Below, in pieces: positions 34,892 through 43,446 of a DNA stretch of 64,000 nucleotides. Within the stretch, counting starts at the first letter, position 1. Every line of letters starts with the position of its first letter. Made by a program: the position numbers and the translations under genes. The DNA comes from Sphingomonas sp. KR3-1 (GTDB lineage: Bacteria > Pseudomonadota > Alphaproteobacteria > Sphingomonadales > Sphingomonadaceae). The DNA lies in contig NZ_JBDZDQ010000001.1 of the NCBI RefSeq assembly GCF_040049295.1, forward strand, positions 1,674,001 to 1,738,000. The letters are read 5' to 3'. The notes beneath the pieces are model-generated. The model saw only the letters and a list, made by a program, of their open reading frames with translations. It was not told the DNA's origin and did no database searches.

Positions 34892-37800
34892 CTAGCGCCT
34901 TCCCGGCAGCGTGGGGCGCTGCGCCAATTGCTGCTGCTTCTTGCTGCCGCCGCCTGCGCCGTTCTTGATATAGGCGGCGAACCAGCCGAGCGCCCCGCTC
35001 GTCTGCTGCTGCGGATTGCCGAACAGCGTCATGTTGACCTGCCCGTTGGGCGGGAAGCTCACGCTCAGGATCTTGAGCGCGATGTTGCTGAGCTGGATCA
35101 GATAGGTCGGCGGTGCCACGACGAAGCTGATCCCGCCGAACACGAGGCTGACCACGCCCTCGAGCGAGATCGCGCGCTGCCCGCCCGAGACGCCGGGTAG
35201 CGACAGGCCGCAATAGATGGTCGCGCCCGAGCTGTTGGGCGCCCAGCCGAGCAGCAACCCGGCATTGAAGCCGGTCGCCGCCGCCAGCGCGCCCGGCGTG
35301 CCGAGATCGAGATCGAAGCGCAGCGCGAACCAGGGCGCGGACAGGCTGCTGCCCTGGATCGGCATGTCGACCGGCATGAAGCCCAGGCTGTCGGGCGTGA
35401 CGCCACCCAGCCCCTGCACCAGCGCGGTGAGCTTCATCGGAAAATGGCTGACCAGGCTTGCCGACCGTGCCAGGCTGGTCGCCGGATCGACCACCAGCTT
35501 CGATGCGTCGAAGGCGAAGCTGCGGTAGCTCGGCGTCGCCTCGTTGAAGCTCATGTCGATGGCGAGTGCACGATAGGAGAGCCCCTGCTCGATCGTGCCG
35601 GTCACCTGTTCTGGCCCATAGGAGAACAGGTCGAACCCGGCCTGGGGCAGAAAGGCGATGGCGCCGTTCAGCTGGAAGACCGCGTTGACGATCGGGTTCT
35701 GGTCGGTCGTCCCCGGCAGCGTCACGAAGGTCGCGCCGGTGATCGCCACCTGGTCGAGCACCCTGCTCGACACGGCATAGGCGGTCGGACCCGGCGTGAC
35801 GAAGCGATAGGTGCCGACTTCGTTGCCCGACCCGGTCGTCTCGCTGGTCTTCTGGTAATAGCCGTCAAAGCCGAGATTGTTGTCGGAAGCGCCGATCTGG
35901 GTGACCGGCTCGCCGAACAGCTGGTTGACCAGCAATTCGACATGGCTCGAGAAGTTCGCGACCTGCGAATTGGCGATCCGCACCTTGAGCGTGTTGACCT
36001 TGAACGCATAAGGGTCGCCGCTCTGCAGCGGCGTCTGGTCCTCATAGTCGATCAGCCCGAAGATCGAGCTTGGCTGCGCGACGAAGCTCGTCGTGCCCGG
36101 CGTCACCGGCGTCACCGATACGCCGACGTGATGCGCCTTGAACTGCGAGGGATCGATACCGGCGGAAAGCGCGCGCATCTGCTCGGGCAGCCCCGACAGC
36201 GGCACCAGCGCATTGAGCGCGATGATCCCGCTCCAGCTCGGGTCGTCGAGCACCGTCTCGACGAAATAGGTCAGGTCGCTGTCGTTCTTCTGGCGCGCGC
36301 GCGCATCGAGGATGATCTGGCCGATCTGCTGCGCGGTGGCCGCGGCATTGGCGTTGAAATCGTCGGCCGCGCTCCACTGGCTTGGATCGACGACGGCCTG
36401 GGACAGCATCTTGTTGCAGAATTTGAAGATCAGGATCGTCTGGTGCTCGCCCCAGCGCCACGGCGATAGATCGAACTCCCAGCCATCGGGCGCTGCCCCC
36501 GCGGCGAACAGGCTGAAATCGCCGGCATAGGTCTTCACCGTGTCGAAATAGCCGGCCATGCCGGACGGCGCGCCGGTAAGGATCAGCGTCTTGAAACTGG
36601 CGAGGTCGGGCCGGGAAACCGCGCCGCCCTGCACGAGCCCGCTCAGCCATTGCTGGCAGGCCTGGTCGCTGATCTTGGTGTTGATGAAGTCGACACGCTC
36701 CTTCGACAGCTCATAGGTCATGTCGCTGTCGGCGAGCAGCAGGTCGCCGGCCGAGACGACGAGGAACAGCTCGTTGGTCTGCAACGCCGCACGAAGCTTG
36801 CCGGTGACGGTCTCCAGGATCGGGCCGGGCTGGCGCCCGCCGCCGGGCGGCGGCGACGACATCGCCAGCGTCAGGTCCTGCCAATTGCCCTGGCCGTCGA
36901 ACTGGAGCAACAGGCCCTGCTTGGTGGTGCCGAAAGGCGGGTTGGGCGGATTGCCCGGCGGCGGCTGGGGCCCGCCAACCGCTACGGAAGCCCGCGAAGC
37001 GGGCGCCGGCTGGAGCGTCGCCAGCCGCTTGGGCGACCAGGCCTGGCGCTCGAACTGGCCGAGATCCTCCAGCGTCAGGCCCGGTCCGGTCTCCACCGAT
37101 CCATAGGGCAGCAGCGGCACCGGCGCACTCTCCCCGACCGGCAGCGCCGAGATCTGCAGCGGCAGATAGGAGAGGAAGCTCGATCCGCTGGGTGCGCCCT
37201 GGTGGAGCACGGCCTGGTCGGGCTGCGAATAATAGGCCGTGCCGGCGCTGGGCGCGACGATAGAGGCCCAGGCAGTGGTCGCGGCATGGGTCAGCCCGCC
37301 AAAGCTGCGCCCCGTCCCGTCCGTTCCCGCCGGCTGCACCGTCGGCGCGAAGGCCGGCTGGTCGGGCACGAAGGTCAGCGTCGCCGCCGAGGGTGCGCTG
37401 AAATATTCGACGGGCGAGAGCCCGCCCATCAGCGTCGGCCCCAAGCTCGATGCGCCCGCGCCCGCCAGCATCTCGGCCGGCAGCGCCAGGTCGACCGTCC
37501 CGCTCGGCACGATCGTGTAGACCGGGTTGCCGGGCACCGGATTGCCCTTGGCATCGACGCCGGTGAGCCGCAGCGCGAGCACGAAGGCGAAGTCCGACCC
37601 GAAGCTCGCCTGCCAGGCCGGCCCCGCGGCGCTGCGATAATAGCTCGGCACGCTCAATCCCGATGCCGGCACCAGGTTGCTGCGCGCATGATCGGTCGGC
37701 GCGAGCGGATCGAGCGTCGCGGCGAGCGTGACGCTGCCCTTGCTGAAGTCGAAGGGCCGGTGCCGCGCCGTCTGCGCATAGCCGCCCTTCGGTGGCGCGC

Positions 37801-38428
37801 TGTACGAGCGCAGGCCGACGTCGAGCGAATCGAGCCCCGCTTCATCTGCGGTGAAGCCGAAGGTGAGGCAACCGGCGCTGGCCGGCGCGCTCGCAAGGTT
37901 GACCAGCAGCGGCCCGCTCGCCGGGAAGGTGACCGGGGTACGCGCACCGAAGGGCGTCACCGCCAGCGTCACCGGGCTGCCCGCGGCCGTGAACATCAGC
38001 GCGGTGCCGCAGGGGCTGGCGGCAAGGGCGGTGCGGCTGGGCAGCCCGATCGCGAAATTGCCGAACTGGATCGAGGCAGTGCTGGTCAGCGCGGTGCGGC
38101 TGCCAGCGGGGCCGGCAAACACCGTCCAGCCTGCCAGCCCGCTGCTCGGATTGGCAGCATTCGTGAACCAGCTGAGCACGGCGCCGGCGCGCGCCGAGGA
38201 CGCGAACCAGACCTGTGCCGCCGCGACAAAGGCCGGCACCGCACTGTCGGCCACCGAGCCCGCGGCGACGAACCAGCCCTTCGCCGCCAGCGCGTCCGCG
38301 ATCGCGATGGTCGGCGGCGGCGTGCTGCCGGTCGGGAAGAGGAAGCCGGTAACCGGCCCGTTCGCAGGCCGGTCGGCAGGGACGTAGAGCAGGCTGCCGG
38401 CACCGAAGGGCTGCAGCGCGACGGTCAC
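34892..38428 (-). CDS. Unrecognised 1178-aa protein of the giant operon
   Basis: The start is taken as GTG 38428, which overlaps the stop of the upstream gene as GTGA; the frame is open further upstream but there it is the shadow of that gene. The protein is Ala/Gly/Pro/Ser-rich with an N-terminal beta region (LQPFGAGSLLYVPADRP), a mid-region QLQ/PPPGGG linker near residue 490-530, and a more ordered second half. There is no signal peptide, no membrane segment and no family I recognise. It is coupled to the LysM giant, so the two products probably act together. Confidence 0.75.
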   Translation of the reverse strand: MTVALQPFGAGSLLYVPADRPANGPVTGFLFPTGSTPPPTIAIADALAAKGWFVAAGSVADSAVPAFVAAAQVWFASSARAGAVLSWFTNAANPSSGLAGWTVFAGPAGSRTALTSTASIQFGNFAIGLPSRTALAASPCGTALMFTAAGSPVTLAVTPFGARTPVTFPASGPLLVNLASAPASAGCLTFGFTADEAGLDSLDVGLRSYSAPPKGGYAQTARHRPFDFSKGSVTLAATLDPLAPTDHARSNLVPASGLSVPSYYRSAAGPAWQASFGSDFAFVLALRLTGVDAKGNPVPGNPVYTIVPSGTVDLALPAEMLAGAGASSLGPTLMGGLSPVEYFSAPSAATLTFVPDQPAFAPTVQPAGTDGTGRSFGGLTHAATTAWASIVAPSAGTAYYSQPDQAVLHQGAPSGSSFLSYLPLQISALPVGESAPVPLLPYGSVETGPGLTLEDLGQFERQAWSPKRLATLQPAPASRASVAVGGPQPPPGNPPNPPFGTTKQGLLLQFDGQGNWQDLTLAMSSPPPGGGRQPGPILETVTGKLRAALQTNELFLVVSAGDLLLADSDMTYELSKERVDFINTKISDQACQQWLSGLVQGGAVSRPDLASFKTLILTGAPSGMAGYFDTVKTYAGDFSLFAAGAAPDGWEFDLSPWRWGEHQTILIFKFCNKMLSQAVVDPSQWSAADDFNANAAATAQQIGQIILDARARQKNDSDLTYFVETVLDDPSWSGIIALNALVPLSGLPEQMRALSAGIDPSQFKAHHVGVSVTPVTPGTTSFVAQPSSIFGLIDYEDQTPLQSGDPYAFKVNTLKVRIANSQVANFSSHVELLVNQLFGEPVTQIGASDNNLGFDGYYQKTSETTGSGNEVGTYRFVTPGPTAYAVSSRVLDQVAITGATFVTLPGTTDQNPIVNAVFQLNGAIAFLPQAGFDLFSYGPEQVTGTIEQGLSYRALAIDMSFNEATPSYRSFAFDASKLVVDPATSLARSASLVSHFPMKLTALVQGLGGVTPDSLGFMPVDMPIQGSSLSAPWFALRFDLDLGTPGALAAATGFNAGLLLGWAPNSSGATIYCGLSLPGVSGGQRAISLEGVVSLVFGGISFVVAPPTYLIQLSNIALKILSVSFPPNGQVNMTLFGNPQQQTSGALGWFAAYIKNGAGGGSKKQQQLAQRPTLPGRR

Positions 38429-39231
38429 TTCGGCACGCCCCGGCTCGGCGCGCCCGGGCCGGGCGCGATCGGCACCGGCGCCGCCGGGTTCGGCGGCCCA
38501 TAGCTCGCCCAGGCGGATGGTGCCGACTCCGAACGCGAGACCAGCCGCACGGCGCTGCCGGCGGCGGTCGCCTTCGCCTGGAAGCCGCTCTTGGTGCCAG
38601 GGATCGAGCCGTCGTAGAGATAATTGCCCGCCGCATCGTTGACGGTGATGTTGTAGCCTTGGAAGTTCTGCTGGACGCAGTAGAGCGTCACCACACCGTT
38701 GGAATCGGCCTGGATGGTCAGCGGCGACGAGCCGACAAAGTCCGGAATGAAGTCGACCATCGCGTTGGGCACCGGCACCTTCTGCGCCTTGTCCCGAATC
38801 AAGACCTGATAGACGTCGTAGATCGCCGTCTCGCGGCCGCCGGTGACGCCGGGCTGGGGCAGCGTCTGCGTGTACCAGCCCCAATCGCTCGGATCGCTGA
38901 CGAACACGTCCGAGGTGAGAAACGGCGTATAAGTGACGAAGATGCTGTAGCCATACATGCCGCCACGGAAGGGCGAGATCGTGGTCGACCAGGTTATCGG
39001 CGCCTTGTCGCTGACCAGGTTGGCCGATGCGTTGATGTACAGCTTCGTGAAATTGTCGCCGATGAGGACGACGGGATCGTCGCCTTCGGCGCCGCTGGCA
39101 CCATATTTCGTGCATTCCTTGGGCAGGGTGAATCCCTGCGCCGCCGCCGCGCCGGGCAACGCAAATAGCGCCGCAAGCAGCCACGGGGCGATCCGCGCGC
39201 AATGCCGCCGCGCCTCTGCCGGGCTCAGCAT
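38425..39231 (-). CDS. Secreted protein of unknown function
   Basis: 268 residues, ATG 39231, overlapping the nuclease-like gene by 7 bases and the 1178-aa gene by 4. A classical signal peptide is visible (LLAALFALPGAAAAQ, cleavage after AAA-Q). The mature part is beta-rich with aromatic residues (ISPFRGGMYGYSIFVTYTPF) and single cysteines near each end. The C-terminal 30 residues are Pro/Ala/Gly-rich. It could be a periplasmic or surface partner of the large proteins. Confidence 0.75.
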   Translation of the reverse strand: MLSPAEARRHCARIAPWLLAALFALPGAAAAQGFTLPKECTKYGASGAEGDDPVVLIGDNFTKLYINASANLVSDKAPITWSTTISPFRGGMYGYSIFVTYTPFLTSDVFVSDPSDWGWYTQTLPQPGVTGGRETAIYDVYQVLIRDKAQKVPVPNAMVDFIPDFVGSSPLTIQADSNGVVTLYCVQQNFQGYNITVNDAAGNYLYDGSIPGTKSGFQAKATAAGSAVRLVSRSESAPSAWASYGPPNPAAPVPIAPGPGAPSRGVPK

Positions 39232-40100
39232 GTGAGGCTCACATCGGCGATCACGCCCATGTGGTCGGAGATGTTCTTGCGCCAGTTCGCGCCGGTCATC
39301 CCGCCCATATAGACCCAGCTGCCGCTTGTCGTCTGGCTGATCGTGACCGACGGCGGTGTCGTGCTGTTCAAGGTGTTGACCGCATGATCATAGGCGCTGC
39401 TCGGCGCGCCGGTGGCGGTCAGGCTGGTGAGCACGTTCGGCTGTATCGACGCGTTGTTGGTCGCCACCCAGCTGAAGCCCGAGTCGGTCGCTGCGAGGTT
39501 CCAGTCGCCCGCGACGATCACCGAACCCGTCTTCTTGGCCATCAGATTCTGGTAGACCGTCTTCATCTGCGTCGCCTCGTACTGGCGGTCGCTGGCCACC
39601 TTGCCGAAGATCGAGTGGATATCGACCACCCAGACGCTGCATGCCTTGGCGTTGGTGGTGTTGGTGACTTGGAAGAGCGCGCCGAAGGGCGGGCGCATGA
39701 AGGTCTTCGTGGTGCTGAGCGTGTCGTCGCTCCCGCTCAGCGTTATCTGCATGTTGTTGCGCGTGTTGGTGCGATAGAGGATCCCGTAATATTCGACATA
39801 GGACGAGCGCCCCTTCGCCGCCGAGGTTACATAGGCGAAGTTGGTCGGGATCGGGACATTCACCCCCTTCTTGTTGTTCGCCGTGAGGCACGGATAGCCG
39901 GGCTGCATCACTTCCTGCAGCACGATGATATCGACGGTGGCCGACGCAGTGGTGATCGCGTTGCACTGGGCGAGCAGCCTGCTGCCATGGCCGAAGCGCA
40001 GCATGTTCTGGCTCAGGATCGTGAACGACTGCGCCGTCGCCGCGGCGGGAAGCAATGCCCCCGCCAGCGCCAGCGCACAAAGGAAGCGTTGCGCGCGCAT
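39225..40100 (-). CDS. Secreted endonuclease/exonuclease/phosphatase-fold enzyme
   Basis: 291 residues from ATG 40100 (MRAQRFLCALALAGALLPAA, a clear signal peptide), sharing one base with the preceding stop. The DNase I-like fold is supported by ILSQNMLRFGHG, IIVLQEVMQPG (metal-binding Glu), VVDIHSIFGK, VIVAGDWNLAATD and the terminal NISDHMGVIADVSL (Asp-His catalytic pair). It could be an extracellular DNase, phospholipase-type phosphodiesterase or a CdtB-like toxin subunit. In this operon of large unknown proteins a toxin or DNA-scavenging role is possible. Confidence 0.85.
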   Translation of the reverse strand: MRAQRFLCALALAGALLPAAATAQSFTILSQNMLRFGHGSRLLAQCNAITTASATVDIIVLQEVMQPGYPCLTANNKKGVNVPIPTNFAYVTSAAKGRSSYVEYYGILYRTNTRNNMQITLSGSDDTLSTTKTFMRPPFGALFQVTNTTNAKACSVWVVDIHSIFGKVASDRQYEATQMKTVYQNLMAKKTGSVIVAGDWNLAATDSGFSWVATNNASIQPNVLTSLTATGAPSSAYDHAVNTLNSTTPPSVTISQTTSGSWVYMGGMTGANWRKNISDHMGVIADVSLTC

Positions 40101-41392
40101 CAGCTGTTCCCCGGCAGGAAGATGGTGAGATAATCTCCCTTGATCAGCGGCGTGTCGAAGCCGTCCCCCAGGGGCCCCGTCGCCGTTGCGCCCTTTGAGA
40201 GATCGATCTGGCCGATGTTGAAGGTCGGCATGGTCGAGTTGATCGGCGGGGCGTTCTGCTGCGCCCAGCGCTGGATGCCGAGCTGGAGGTTGCTCGTCGG
40301 AACCCCGGCCTGCATCTGATAGGCGATCGGGTCGGCGAAGCGCTGGACCAGGTTGCGCACGCTGATGCCGAGCGGCACGCGCTGCGGCGCCCCCATCATC
40401 CACACCCAGATCTCGGGCACCATCGTCACGCGGCTGGTGAAGGCGATGCTGACGATCGGATTGTTGCCCTGTGCCTGCAGGCCGCAGGCGGGCTGGCCGC
40501 CGGCGATCGCGGCGGTAGCCGCCTCGATATCGGCGAAGGTATCGGCGCCGAGCAGGACGCAGCTCAGCTGGTTCGACGATCCGTTGTTGTCGACGCTGCC
40601 CGCGCCAGCGAAATTATTGGGCCAGACCAGCCGCAAGTGCCGCCGCGCATTGCCCTGGAGCTGGAGGTCCACCGGGCCTCCCGCGGACAAGGGGCAGGCC
40701 GCCGGTGGCTGGAGCGTGATGCCGGGCGAGAATTGTGCGGAATAGCCGTCGAACGCCAGCGTCCGGTCCGGCCGCCGCACAATCTCGAAATGGCTGGCGC
40801 CCGTCGTCGTGAAGCCGTTCAGCCCCGCGCCGCCGCCGCCGGGGCCATCGCAATATTGATAGCCGGCCCAATCGATGCGCAGCGACATCCCGGGCAGCAG
40901 GTCGATGCTCTGCATCCCCGGATCAAAGCAATAATAATATCGCAGTATCTCGTCGAAGCGCAGCGGCAACGCCGCGGCGAGGCGATTGACGATCAGATCC
41001 GATGCACCCGGCAGCAGCACGGGCGTGCCCGCCGCCTCGAGTGCCTCGAGCTGTGCCCGGAAAACCTTGAACGCCAGCAGCATGTCGCCGCGCTGCGTGT
41101 CGTCCGCGCTCCAGACCGGCGCCTGGGCGACATCGACCTTGACCGCAGGCAGCGGCGACTGGCCGGCCGCGTTCATAATGCTGAGCGCAAAGACACTCTG
41201 CGTCGTCGGCGCCGGCGTCGGCAGCGTCACGCTGGGCAAGGTCACCGAGCCGGCCGGCGCGTTCGGCGCGACCGGGCCGACCACAAAGATGCTGACTGCG
41301 CTGCCCGCAGTGAGCGCGCTCGGCACCAGATAGGGGCCGACGGCCGTCTGCCCGCCAAAGCTGCTGGTTACACCATATTGGCCGGCGGGCAT
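40100..41392 (-). CDS. Unrecognised 430-aa protein of the giant operon
   Basis: ATG 41392 overlaps the end of the preceding small gene by 25 bases. The protein has no signal peptide. A proline/threonine/valine-rich stretch (PSVTLPTPAPTTQSVFALS) near residue 60 separates a short N-terminal part from a beta-rich body with several cysteines (YYYCFDPGMQ, QYCDGPGGGG, NQLSCVLLG, QPACGLQ). I recognise no family. Its position between the paralogous small proteins and the secreted nuclease suggests a structural or adaptor role. Confidence 0.72.
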   Translation of the reverse strand: MPAGQYGVTSSFGGQTAVGPYLVPSALTAGSAVSIFVVGPVAPNAPAGSVTLPSVTLPTPAPTTQSVFALSIMNAAGQSPLPAVKVDVAQAPVWSADDTQRGDMLLAFKVFRAQLEALEAAGTPVLLPGASDLIVNRLAAALPLRFDEILRYYYCFDPGMQSIDLLPGMSLRIDWAGYQYCDGPGGGGAGLNGFTTTGASHFEIVRRPDRTLAFDGYSAQFSPGITLQPPAACPLSAGGPVDLQLQGNARRHLRLVWPNNFAGAGSVDNNGSSNQLSCVLLGADTFADIEAATAAIAGGQPACGLQAQGNNPIVSIAFTSRVTMVPEIWVWMMGAPQRVPLGISVRNLVQRFADPIAYQMQAGVPTSNLQLGIQRWAQQNAPPINSTMPTFNIGQIDLSKGATATGPLGDGFDTPLIKGDYLTIFLPGNS

Positions 41393-41820
41393 GCCAGTTC
41401 TCCGGCTGCTTCGCCGAGGCCCGTTCCGGCATCGGCGATCACATAGGTGACGGTGGGACTGAAGGTCTGCGCATTACGCACACCGTAGGAGAGCAGCACC
41501 ACGCTGGTGCCCGACGCCAGGCCATAGGCGATCACCGGGCTGCCCGGCGACCAGCTCCACGACATGTTGATCGTGCCGCCGCTGGCCGGCACGAGGATGA
41601 TAACCCCTCCCGCGCTGCTGAAGGTCGAGCCGCTTGCATTGACATAGGTGCTCTGCCCCGCGCCCAGCACGGTGCCGGGAGTCGGTGATGCGCCGACCCA
41701 GCTGCCACCGGTCAGCATGCCCTGGCTGATCCCGAGATCGACCGAGGACCCGTTCTGGACATCAATGGTGATCACCATCCCCTGCCCGCTTTCGAGCATG
41801 TGTTCGCACGGCTCAGCCAA
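41368..41820 (-). CDS. Small beta-sandwich-like protein, paralog of the 144-aa gene
   Basis: 150 residues. It shares a clear pattern with the neighbouring 144-aa protein: ITIDVQNGSSVDLGISQGML, GSWVGASPTPGTVLGAGQST, and VPASGGTINMSWSWSPGSP. The arrangement of strands with a central WSW motif, lack of a signal peptide and size loosely recall aegerolysin-type or actinoporin-like membrane-active proteins, but this is only a resemblance. The gene pair opens the operon and looks like an internal duplication. Confidence 0.75.
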   Translation of the reverse strand: MAEPCEHMLESGQGMVITIDVQNGSSVDLGISQGMLTGGSWVGASPTPGTVLGAGQSTYVNASGSTFSSAGGVIILVPASGGTINMSWSWSPGSPVIAYGLASGTSVVLLSYGVRNAQTFSPTVTYVIADAGTGLGEAAGELACPPANMV

Positions 41821-41878
41821 GATCCCCGCTCCCCGGTAGCGGCGCGCCGCCGGAGCGGCGCGCCGTCAGTTCGGTCAA

Positions 41879-42313
41879 TCAGCAGGCGCCGCCGCTCGCC
41901 TTCAGCGAGGCGGCGTGCTCAAACGCCTTGGTCAGCGACTGGGTGTCACTGATATAGACCTGGAGGGTCGGGTTGTTGGTCTGGGTGTTGATCACCTGCG
42001 AGGTCACCGACAGGCCGACCAGCGAGGTGCTGCTGGTGCTGCCGGTCACGCCCAGCCCATGCGGCCAGGACCAGGTGATGGTGATCGTGCCGCCCGAGGC
42101 AGGCGCCAGCTGGATCTGGCCGCCCAGCGCAGTGAAGATGTTGGTCGCGCCGTCGGCGAAGCTATCCTGGCCCGCGCTGATCACGTTGCCGGGCACCGGC
42201 CCGGGACCGACCCAATTGCCACCGGTCAGCTGCGACGAGCCGATGCCGACATCGCTATCGCTGCCGTTGTTGATCTGAATGGTGATCTGACGAACCACAC
42301 CGTTACTAGCCAT
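41879..42313 (-). CDS. Small beta-sandwich-like protein, first gene of the giant operon
   Basis: 144 residues, ATG 42313 with GAGGAA upstream. It begins with ITIQINNGSDSDVGIGSSQL and contains NWVGPGPVPGNVISAGQDSF and PASGGTITITWSWPHGLG, aligning along its length with the 150-aa paralog downstream. There is no signal peptide. A single cysteine ends the chain. A pairwise system of small beta proteins, as in aegerolysin/partner toxins, is one possibility and is not established by the sequence. Confidence 0.78.
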   Translation of the reverse strand: MASNGVVRQITIQINNGSDSDVGIGSSQLTGGNWVGPGPVPGNVISAGQDSFADGATNIFTALGGQIQLAPASGGTITITWSWPHGLGVTGSTSSTSLVGLSVTSQVINTQTNNPTLQVYISDTQSLTKAFEHAASLKASGGAC

Positions 42314-42932
42314 TTCCTCAACTCCCCTGCTCTACGGGCATGCCGACCAACATCGCGACGGGCAGATCCACACCGGCTTTCGATGTACAAATACCCGCAT
42401 GCCCAACTTAAAATAAAATACGCAACCAAGCTGCCGCGCGGACCATAGGTCACCGACCTCGTTTAATTGCGATGTACTATTCGGTAACTCGACTCGAAGC
42501 TTGCATGATTTACATGCAGGTTCAAGCAATTAAGTGTTATGAAGCAGTTTACCCACTTATCCATTGATCAAAATCAACAATATTTGTTACATGAAATATA
42601 CTTCACATATCGATCAACGACGCACACACCTCATACCCGAAGAAAAACTTCGCGTGACAGGCGCAAGACATCGGCCGACGCGATCCAACATGGATTGCTC
42701 GGTGAAGATACTTCTCGTCGTATAATTCTGTTGATCGCCGCTTGGCGCGGCTTTCCCCGATCCGATGCGCCTAGTCTGTTCCTCGGGCGAACCGATTGCA
42801 AGCCGACGCCACCGAGACGGACCAAAATTATTGGCCGGATCTACGTCGCTGCCCGCCGCCCACGCGTGGACAACTTTCACAATAGTCTCAGCCATTTGCA
42901 GAGACGACGCGGCGATTCGCTTTCTATCGCGC
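42314..42932. other. 619-bp intergenic region, AT-rich core, promoter of the giant operon
   Basis: No convincing gene; frames on both strands lack ribosome sites and family signals. The part from about 42400 to 42640 is conspicuously AT-rich against the rest of the window (runs such as AAAATAAAATA and AATCAACAATATT). An inverted repeat TGCATG-ATTTA-CATGCA (42502-42518) is flanked by CTTG/CAAG and could be an operator for the leftward operon that starts at 42313. The low GC suggests H-NS/MucR-type silencing or acquired DNA. Confidence 0.55.
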
Positions 42933-43102
42933 TTATCTGCGGACGAACCGCGCGCGATAGTCGGGCAGGTCGAAGCTGAAATCGTCGCGCTTCAGCTGGC
43001 CGGCGCCGAAGAGCCCGGCCATGCCGTCCAGCATTTCGGCCGCGCCACCGCGGGCGACGCGCCGAGAAGGAAGACGATGGCGAAAAGCAGGCGGCGCATC
43101 AT
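42933..43102 (-). pseudogene. Frame-disrupted small secreted protein
   Basis: From ATG 43102 a signal peptide is encoded (MMRRLLFAIVFLLGASPAVA), but that frame stops after 36 residues. In another frame the sequence continues sensibly as EMLDGMAGLFGAGQLKRDDF to a TAA at 42933-42935, which would give a protein of about 55 residues. A single-base indel around 43030-43045 would explain both halves. It overlaps the cytochrome c stop (ATG ATG at 43102/43099), so it was the last gene of that operon. A sequencing error cannot be excluded. Confidence 0.5.
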
Positions 43103-43446
43103 CGGGACCTCATAGGCGGGGGAGCGGGCAGGTGATTGGCGGCGAGGACCAACGTGGCGACTTCCGCCGCGTCGGCAGGCGCGAGCGAACCGGGATCGTC
43201 CTGCGGCATTGAGAGCCGGACCTTGGCAGCGAGCGCCGCCTCGCGCCCACGCCACTTCGCCTGGAAGCGCGCGCCGACCAGCGCGGGCATCTCGTCGACG
43301 CCTTCCAGCGCCCGGCCATGGCATGCGGCACAGCGCGCGGCATAGACCGCACGACCATGCTCCAGTCCATCGCCGGGCCGCCCCGGCGCGGTCGCGCAAA
43401 GCAGGGCGCCCGCGCCGAGCAGCAGCAAGGGTGGCGCCACCCGCAT
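43099..43446 (-). CDS. Class I c-type cytochrome, small
   Basis: 115 residues from ATG 43446, sharing one base with the phosphoesterase stop. A signal peptide (RVAPPLLLLGAGALLCATA) precedes GRAVYAARCAACHGRALEG, which holds the heme-attachment motif CAACH. The distal heme ligand is probably the Met in VRLSMPQDDPG. The length and spacing are typical of a soluble periplasmic mono-heme electron carrier. Coupling to an exported phosphoesterase and TonB receptor is unusual and may mark an oxidase or metal-redox link. Confidence 0.9.
   Translation of the reverse strand: MRVAPPLLLLGAGALLCATAPGRPGDGLEHGRAVYAARCAACHGRALEGVDEMPALVGARFQAKWRGREAALAAKVRLSMPQDDPGSLAPADAAEVATLVLAANHLPAPPPMRSR

Noticed and set aside
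36650..38503. Forward frame of about 617 codons antisense to the 1178-aa gene
   Set aside because: Arg/Gly-rich shadow with no start signal, overlapping a coupled minus-strand gene.
38429..39202. Upstream extension of the 1178-aa gene
   Set aside because: The frame is open but reads Arg/Ala-rich nonsense across the signal-peptide gene; GTG 38428 coupled by GTGA is a better start.
42539..42979. Forward frame of 146 codons in the AT-rich intergenic region
   Set aside because: No ribosome site, no hydrophobic or family pattern, and it runs into the pseudogene on the other strand.
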